This document shows, piece by piece, positions 56,798-64,000 of a stretch of DNA of 64,000 nucleotides. The translations under genes and the position numbers were made by a program. Source of the stretch: Enoplolaimus lenunculus (lineage: Eukaryota > Nematoda > Enoplea > Enoplida > Thoracostomopsidae); NCBI GenBank assembly GCA_030248215.1, contig JASANG010003148.1:62001-126000 (forward strand), written 5' to 3'. How positions within the stretch are numbered: position 1 is the first letter of the stretch; the number at the start of each line of letters is the position of its first letter. The notes below the pieces were generated by a model. The model had not been told where the DNA came from, ran no database searches, and was given only the letters and a program-made list of their open reading frames with translations.

Positions 56798-59625
56798 TTA
56801 TCTTTTTCTATTCCGACCTTTATTTTTTGCCGACTGTCCAGAACCGCCTGTATTAACAGCTCCTGTAGAAGCACCAACACCACTCTGCGGGTTCGCGCCT
56901 CCAGATTGTGGCGGTCCTGTTCGTGAATGTCTTGTCTTTAGTTTAGGTATTGTCTCGGCAACATATACAAGAAGTTTTAGTCCTAAAAAATGAAGGGCAC
57001 AGAAATTTCAATAAAAATTAAAACTCAATTACAAACAGTTATTTGTGATAATTTTGTTTAAAATATTGCGCATATCATAGGAACATGGTACTTAACACTT
57101 TATAAAAAATAGTACGTACAAGAAACGCGTTCTGCTTCCATACATTCAACAATTAGTTCAAGCTTCGAATGCTAAACGCAGGTCTAATCAGTGTCTAACT
57201 AATTAGCAGTAGTTAAGTTTTGTGCACTGTTGGCTTTAGGGTATGCGGACATGAAGAATTTAAATATAGCATTTAGAAAGTCAACTAGTTACAAATTAGT
57301 TAGCTAGACGCTAACTTAGGATTTTCGGGCATGGCAAACTTAAATATTGCATTTGTAGTTAGCTTTACACAATAGCAAATTACTATTGCCAGTTATAACA
57401 TATGAGTGCATTATATTTATTTTTATAAGGCATTGGTTTTGTCAATGTACACGTTAACTTTCGTAGGAATTTTGAATAAGAAACACTTAAATATGCCTAT
57501 CAAAATTTTCTATATTTGCTACGGTACACACCTCACCGTAAGAGCACATTTAGATTCAAATCTTATACATGTACAATATTCATACATGGGGTTCAGAACT
57601 TATGTTAACTTCAAATATGAAGATTGAGCTAACGAGTTTTAGTACTTAATTCTGTGACCTCAAACAAAAGTTGCTGAAGCTTTATCAGCTTTATACAGCT
57701 ATGTTACACTTTTAAGCGATATAACAAAGTCCTACTTAGGAAGAATTGATAACTTGCAAATTAAAACTTACTTGTCGGATATTGCGGATTCACAGCAGTA
57801 CCGTCGTCAAGCTTTAGCTGTACGCGAACTCTGCCTTGATGTTGCCAGTCACGATTTTGATCTCGGGAATACATTTTTTTCTGAAACGATGTGTTCTCAT
57901 TGCATATATACAGAGTTTCAAATATTAAATATCTTAAATGGAAAAATTTACTGAAGAAATACTAAACAATTTGTACAACAAATATCTGATGTATGTCAGT
58001 GTAATGGATAACGAAAGGTTGTTAACTTACAATACTATCCACACTCCAGGGCGCGACCAAATACCAAAAACTGACGGAACCGGAGACGGATAATCTAATA
58101 TCCGGCCGAAGACGGATAATGAATAACATCTCACGCCGCTGTATTTCCTACATTTTATAACGTCCCTATTATACTATTCTATGTTTTGCAGCGTTGCGTT
58201 TAGTTGCAATGTCTGTTTGGCCCATGTTCCTTTTAAGGACATCCAGCATTCTATCAGTACTATAAAACAGAGGTGGTTAAGACCAAAGATGGGAGTCCCG
58301 GTCTCAGTCTCAGCAAGTCTCGGTCTCAGTCTCAGCAAGTCTCGGTCTCTGTCTCAGCAAGTCTCGGTATTTGGCACAGGCAGGTCTCGGCTTCTTGAGT
58401 CTCGGTGGTTTGGAACCGACACTAGAAGTCGAAGATTCAGCAAATTCTGGTAGACCTTTAAAATACAGAAGTTAATGTTGAAGCTAATGATGCCTGATGA
58501 AAAAAAATCGCTATGAATCCGTGAATTTTCACAGTTACGCAATAATTATAAGCAGATATTCTTAAAAAAACAAAAAACTACGATAAACACAAAAAACTAC
58601 GAAAAAAGCATTAATAAATTATTTTGAAATTTGTTTCGGTGATGACCAAAAGTTGACCCTGGCAAAGACTTTTTATGACCGGTCTCCGCTTATCCCTGGC
58701 TTATGTGAGAAGATAGCATATTTTATGTCAAAATTTGGTCAAAAATGTCAAAAATGACTTGCAAGTAAGCTTAATAAACAAAATAAACTAACCTCGATTT
58801 TGCTGTTGAATCCAGCGGCTCTAAGAGTATCAATCACCTCCTGGCACGTTGGATTATCGACCGCCTGAAGATCACAATCCACAAAAATACACGCAAAGCA
58901 AGTAAGATTGCCAAAGCAACTTCAATTACAGTACAATTGCAATGAAATGCAATAAGAATCAAATAGTATTTGACCTTGGTGCAACTTCAAACTAATATAC
59001 CATTTGACCGATCAGTTTAATTTGCTTCAATTCATTTCAACGAACTTTTTGTAAAATTTTTAGCTAATCAGTCCCCTTAACGTATATCGTTACACACTAT
59101 ACATTATCATTACACACTATATATTATGTTAGCTTCCAAACAGAATAAAAAAAGCAAAATGGACGCAGGAATTCAATTTTAATAAAAGTAGTAACTTTAG
59201 TAAAACAAACGAATGATTTAGGATGTTGCACTGACTGTAAATACATATCTAGACAATGAATAGTGGAACACTTGACTAATCACAATAGAAAACGAATACC
59301 TTATCTTTGGGAACCTTTCTTCCTTCTGCGATCGTCTTTTTGCTGTTCAAATATGCAGGATAAATACAGATCCATCTAAAGTATAAAACAACCGATGCAA
59401 AATTTTTTTGCACATAAATACATTTGAACTTGAACTGAGACAAGTGAAACAAATTATGTAGACCTTGTTCACGTCCATCTCGACAGACAATTTGCAGCTC
59501 GTATGATGCCGGTTCATACGTAACTACGCCACATGTGTTGAAGCAAAAATATCATTAATCTATAATCTATATACACAACATGCTTACCTTTGCTCGTCGG
59601 CATGGCTGTGATCTGCTAAACCCAT
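56798..59625 (-). CDS. SRP19: Signal recognition particle 19 kDa protein
   Basis: Five exons, 159 codons (human 144): 59625-59588, 59375-59300, 58864-58793, 57880-57772, 56982-56798, with all junctions in phase. The protein starts MGLADHSHADEQRWICIYPA and continues LNSKKTIAEGRRVPKDK, AVDNPTCQEVIDTLRAAGFN, KKMYSRDQNRDWQHQGRVRV and AETIPKLKTR. These follow the human order (ICIYPAYLNNKKTIAEGRR; GRVRVQL; AAEMIPKLKTR). SRP19 binds the tips of SRP RNA helices 6 and 8 in the nucleolus and allows SRP54 to join, so it serves cotranslational ER targeting. The C-terminus is extended by a Gly/Ser/Asn-rich linker before the usual basic tail (KNKGRNRKR). The ATG at 59,625 was chosen because it starts the short first exon directly before a good donor. 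Confidence 0.95.
58290..58400 (+). repeat. Tandem repeat GTCTCAGTCTCAGCAAGTCTCG
   Basis: Four to five units of about 24-30 bases built from GTCTCGGTCTCAGTCTCAGC, in SRP19 intron 3. Reading frames through it are low-complexity and not coding. Confidence 0.7.
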
Positions 59626-60500
59626 GGCAGAAAACTATGAGTATGTACTATGTAAAATATATTATAATAGCTTAAACATAATACAGAGCAACCAACAATC
59701 TGGAAAGAATATGTACCTATATATTATATAAACACAAAAATTTCAACAAGTCTCCCACTTCAGTTTCGCGTGTTACAATATTTTAAATTTTTAATCAGAA
59801 TCAGAACTAATTGTGAATCTAATTTTAACCGTAATAGTAACTCTGTTTCTACCCTGCTACCCCAACCGTACTTACTGCATACGCCCCCGCTTCGCACAGT
59901 GCGTGACAAAGCTCAACAGAAAACAAATACAATAAAAAACGATCGCCAACCAATATAAATGTACCGCCGATGTACACGTTCACATACCAAAACATTGCTG
60001 ATGTGTAAACTTCTTTTATATACACTATACTTTCTACGCATGTCTGAGCAAAACAACTCGTGGCACAAGTTAGCCCGAATCCAAACGCAGCACAGTAAGT
60101 TTATTACATTGCCATACGCAAAATCTCGCGTGACGCGATATGGTAAATAACAAACCCACTAACAGTAATTTCACAATATGAGAGTATCAAGAAAATGTCG
60201 CGTGACGCGATATGATATAAACGGCACCGTCCTCCCAGGTACATGCTTACGCAAGAGCTACATAAAATTTGAAGTTTAGTGTATTTACTGACCCCGGCCC
60301 CGGTTAAATCCTTGCCTCACAGCATCTCTAATTAACAATATTTAACATTACCTAGTACGTCAAATTCTGCTTTAGCTCGGTTGATAAATTGCGAAGCTTT
60401 AATTTTCAAGCGTCTCGCTGTTCAAAACGGGTGAAAAGCAAATATAACATCACGTTGCTCACACAAAATTTCGCTTCAGTATCCATAAAACCAACATTAT

Positions 60501-61629
60501 ACCAATCGTAGTGGGACTACATTTATTGATCGAAGCTCGAGCACACGTAAGCAATTAAGGTAATATGCAAATTAGTTATTAGCTAACGATTCATATATCG
60601 GTTTTGGAGGTATTTAAGCAATTTCCTCAGATTCCTCGCACCCAAAAACCCTTCAGCCACCCTAGTAATTATTGGAATAATTTAAAAAGTCCTAATTTTG
60701 TCTCGTCAGTTAAGCAAATATGCAAATTAGCCATTAGCAAACTATTCGATAATCGCTCTTATAGGTTTGTAGGCGATTTATTCAGATTCCTCACACCAGA
60801 AAACCCATTATTGCTGAAATTAGACTGCTTGTAACCCTAATAATTAGTGAAACATTGTAAAAACGCCTAATTTAGGCTTATCAATTATGCTTATATGCAA
60901 ATTATCTATTAGCTAACTACTCAATTATCGATTTTGGAGGTTTGTAAACAATTTATTCAGATTCCTCGGACCAAAAAACTTTCAGTAAACCCTAAGAATT
61001 ATTGAAATAATTTAAAAAGTCCTAATTTTGCCTTGTCAATTAAGATAATATGAAAATTAGATATTAGCTAACTATTCAATTATCGGTTTTGAATGTTTGT
61101 AAACAATTTATTCAAATTCCTCGCACATAAAAACCCTTTACTGCTGAAATTATATTGCTTTTAACCATAATAATTAGTGAAATATTGTAAAAAGTCCTAA
61201 TTAGGCTTATAAACTATGCTAATATGCGAATTATCTATTAGCTAGCTGCTCAAGTATCGGTTTTGGAGGTTTGTAAACAGTCTACGCAGATTCCCCGCAC
61301 CCAAAAACCCTTTAATGCTAAAATTAGATTGCTTCTAACTGTAATAATTAGTGAAATATTGTGGAAAGTCCTAATTTAGGCTTAATTTTAATTATGCAAA
61401 TTAGCCTGTAGCTACTAAACGGCACGCAATTTTAAAACCCCAATGCGACGTTAGCACCCCAGGATAATTGGCTTTGAAACAAAAAAAAGTTTATTAAAAT
61501 CAGTTCAGCGGTTCCTAAGATTCTTTTCGGACGGACAGACGGACGGACATCCACCTTTCGACCCCCAAGTACAAAACATAAAACGCTTCGCGAAACTACG
61601 AGCTTCGCTCGGAGTTTCGCTTCTTTCAA
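60501..61629. mobile_element. ATTGAGCGAAGC-ended element, copy 3 (longest)
   Basis: Left end CCAATCGTAGTGGGACTAC then TTATTGATCGAAGC. About five inner units of 150-175 bases begin ATATGCAAATTAG or a variant. It then has a GGAC run at 61,528-61,550 and the hairpin AAACTACGAG / CTCGGAGTTTCG, with a slightly decayed right end (GCTTCTTTCAA). It differs from copy 1 in unit number, so unit gain or loss is ongoing or was recent. Confidence 0.6.
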
Positions 61630-62266
61630 CAACACAAAGTGAAAAAATTGACACTCCAAAATAACAAGTGGGCGCTGTGTTCATTACAAATTAGCAAAAA
61701 AGCGACTAATGCGTTACAACCTGTTATCAAAATTTTGATTCGAGTCCAAAATAATTAGTGTTCACTTGTTTATTGTATGTCAAAGCACTGTTAACGTTAA
61801 AATACACGTTTCTGATATAGGAAGTAGGTTCTTTTCCCATCTCCGTCGCTATGCGCATTCTCATTTGCTCTTCATTCAAGGAAATTTACAACAATGAATT
61901 ATAGAAACTGCTTTAATGATTCCTGTAATCTTGTAATACTAAAACATTAAAGCATAAGCAAACTTGTTGCATAGACTTAAAAAGTCAACTGCAATGTTTC
62001 ACATGAATTTTTGTTTGAGGTTTCGTTTTCGATCCCGTCTCGGCCTACAATTGAACTGTAGAACACAAAATGTTGATTTCGTGAACTGAACGATGTGCTA
62101 AATTTAGTCTGTGGGCCAAGATAATCTGGCAGTTGATATGTAAGAAATTTCGAATGTTATAAAGTTTATAGTGCAAAAAGTGAGCCAGTAACACTGTGCA
62201 CTGTATGTATGCTAGCGGGCAGCACACGGTCGACACATAGAGTCAACGAAAAATGCACTTGGGCAG

Positions 62267-62350
62267 GCGGGCTGCGTGGCGCAATGGCAGGTATTCGCTT
62301 AAGGATCTGTAGACTGAGAGTTCGATCCTCGCTCTAAGCCCGCTTTTCCG
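62267..62350 (+). tRNA. tRNA-like sequence with Pol III boxes, probably a pseudo-tRNA or SINE head
   Basis: TGGCGCAATGGCAGG fits the A box and GAGAGTTCGATCCTC fits the B box and T arm (four of five stem pairs). GCGGGCT and AGCCCGC can pair at the outer ends, and CTTTT follows at once as a possible Pol III terminator. The D and anticodon stems do not pair in the standard register, so an amino acid identity cannot be given. Confidence 0.35.
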
Positions 62351-63787
62351 GCTGTTTAATGAAAAGGCCTGAAGTCAAGGTTTCTACCTATATTTTGTGC
62401 CATTTTTCGAATATTTTAATCTCAAAACAGGACCAAATTGCGAAGTCCAAAGCTGACACAACATAACAATATACAATGCCAAAAAATATGTCGCAGATTC
62501 ACTGTTCAAACGTTCCAAATTATCTCTATGGCTTCAATTTGACAAATTACACTGTTTTAAAGAGCTTATAAGAACGTTAATTTCCTTCAGTATACCTCCG
62601 TAACTCAACATTTCGGAAATTAAATGATCAGTCTATTTGTATCACGGCTAGCTAAGAATTTTTCCCTGTTTTCATCAAATGAAAACCAAAACGGTTACGT
62701 CGGAATATTTCAAACTGAGTAGCAAATTATGCAGTAAATGAGTAACTCTTCCCGTAGATCGCAATATACAACTGAATTGCTGGTTTTCTACACGAATGAC
62801 GTTTTTAGGGGTTAGCCATAAAAGTCTTATTAAATGATTATAATTCGACAGTTATTGCAGACTATGCGTGCAATGTAATTCCATCGAAACATTCAATCTC
62901 GATTAGCTATCGTTAAATTCAGGACCTGTATCGTCGATTGCCCTGAGGGTTGAGCATCTATCACCAGTTGTTAATAGGTTTTCAAATTAACGAAATTTAT
63001 ACAACTGCCAAACTAAAAATTACCACATTAGCAGGATAAACACAATGCAAAAACGCGATCACTTTTAAACCTTACGATTCAGTGGTTTTAAAAGTACAAG
63101 ACCTATCATCAACTTGTGATAGGTCTATAGACATTTGCGAATACACGCCAGGTAGAGGGTAGATAATACCATGCTAGTGTTCTTAACTCTGTAAATTTGT
63201 CTAAATGTTTGGATCAACATTCATGAAACAAGAGTTAATTGAAAACTGTACACATACTGAATATTTGTACTCTGCAGCAACTGTTATACCAGACTAATAG
63301 ACAGACATTTATTCACGCTTCACGCAATAAATATCACACGAAAGCAAGAAATACATGAGGTACAATTTACAACTAAAAAGTAGGTAAGTAAATTAACTCA
63401 TTTTTATTTACTTTTTAGTAATAGATTTCTCTCATAAATATATAATTTGGTATGTCAAACAGGTTTAAGTTAAGCACACGTCCAAAATTTTTAGTATTTC
63501 TAACTCTGACTAAAGGATTCATTTGCAACGTTAGGTAGCACGTTACAAATTGGTACGGTAGCACGTGTACAAAGTACTTGGCATACAGAGTTTAAGGTAA
63601 GACCTCGTCCCGTTTACGAGTTTGCCAAATTATAAATTGTAGCATCTAAACCAATTTCGTTAATTTATATACACTATATACAATTTTGGTTATTAAAATT
63701 GCTGTGAGTTATACATATATTACAAGCTCCGCTAACATACGCATTAAGGTATCCTGATTGAAGGCATACGCATAATCACTCTAAAAT

Positions 63788-63838
63788 ATGCGCCGTCGCG
63801 TTGGAGTTGGTGGCATTCAAAAGAAACAAGAAGCCGAA
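63788..63838 (+). CDS. SNF8: SNF8/VPS22 (ESCRT-II subunit), first exon only
   Basis: ATG at 63,788 opens MRRRVGVGGIQKKQEAE, followed by a donor (GCCGAA|GTAAGA). The human protein starts MHRRGVGAGAIAKKKLAEAK, and this N-terminal helix is distinctive for the EAP30/VPS22 family. VPS22 is the central winged-helix subunit of ESCRT-II, which sorts ubiquitinated membrane proteins into multivesicular bodies. No second exon lies in the last 160 bases, so the gene continues beyond the window. The call rests on 17 residues. Confidence 0.65.
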
Positions 63839-64000
63839 GTAAGAAAGCTATCTCGGTTTGTGTTTCGTCCAATCTTATTTCTACCAACATTAAAAAATTT
63901 ATAGAAATGCTAACATTTAATATATCCTTATATTAGTGTGTATGTTCTCTATCTGTCCATTGTGATAATTCATTGCTGTGTGATCTATTTAGTTCACTGT

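Larger units (their letters stand above)
59626..63787. other. Intergenic region between SRP19 and SNF8
   Basis: SRP19 and SNF8 point away from each other, so both promoters lie here, 4.2 kb apart. 60,501-61,629 is the longest ATTGAGCG-type element. 62,267-62,350 is a tRNA-like sequence. TCGCGTGACGCGATATGGTA and a near copy recur at 60,125-60,145 and 60,197-60,217. The other sequence is AT-rich with no supported gene. Confidence 0.5.

Overview
The window is animal nuclear DNA: AT-rich, intron-dense, short exons (42-977 nt), GT-AG introns with TTTCAG/TTTTAG acceptors, and a heavy load of small repeats. I read it as probably nematode. The reasons are the many interstitial TTAGGC-type arrays (the usual nematode telomere hexamer), a zyg-11 family gene, an FkbM methyltransferase of a type I remember as expanded in nematodes, and the nematode-like acceptor motif. 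A repeat-rich lineage such as the mermithids would fit, but I cannot prove the species from sequence alone.

Layout. 1-11.7 kb is mostly repeats around one small gene on the minus strand (glycine-rich protein, exons at 4,853-4,610 and 3,048-2,878, 3' end unresolved). 11.8-14.3 kb holds a two-exon plus-strand type II membrane FkbM methyltransferase. From 17.5 to 59.6 kb there are four host genes in a row, all on the minus strand, whose exons I rebuilt with consistent splice phases: an ARMH3/C10orf76 orthologue (24 exons, 661 codons), a ZYG11-family CRL2 substrate receptor (16 exons, 822 codons), a glutamine-rich HMG-box plus C2H2 zinc-finger protein (10 exons, 1,029 codons) and SRP19 (5 exons, 159 codons). 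At the right edge the first exon of SNF8/VPS22 starts on the plus strand and runs out of the window. These are mostly housekeeping functions (Golgi PI4P control, N-degron ubiquitination, chromatin, protein targeting, ESCRT-II). Gaps of 1.6-3.8 kb between them give no sign of an operon.

The accessory content is the most unusual part. A hAT-like family of small non-autonomous DNA transposons (GGCC-ended terminal inverted repeats, about 8-bp target duplications) carries internal TTAGGC arrays, so telomere-type repeats are being spread through the chromosome. About twenty copies or fragments lie here. One 1.1-kb member also carries a roughly 32-bp minisatellite. A direct duplication (about 250-1,779 and 5,990-8,273) flanks the glycine-rich gene. 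Its left copy keeps the uninterrupted target sites of two elements inserted in the right copy, which gives direct evidence for how these elements insert. Other families are long palindromic CACTG elements, a 0.3-1.1-kb element with inner 155-bp units, TIR elements that contain a tRNA-like Pol III promoter, a tRNA-headed SINE dimer with a perfect 8-bp target duplication, and one LINE reverse-transcriptase fragment. I saw no rRNA, CRISPR array, LTR element or viral fossil.
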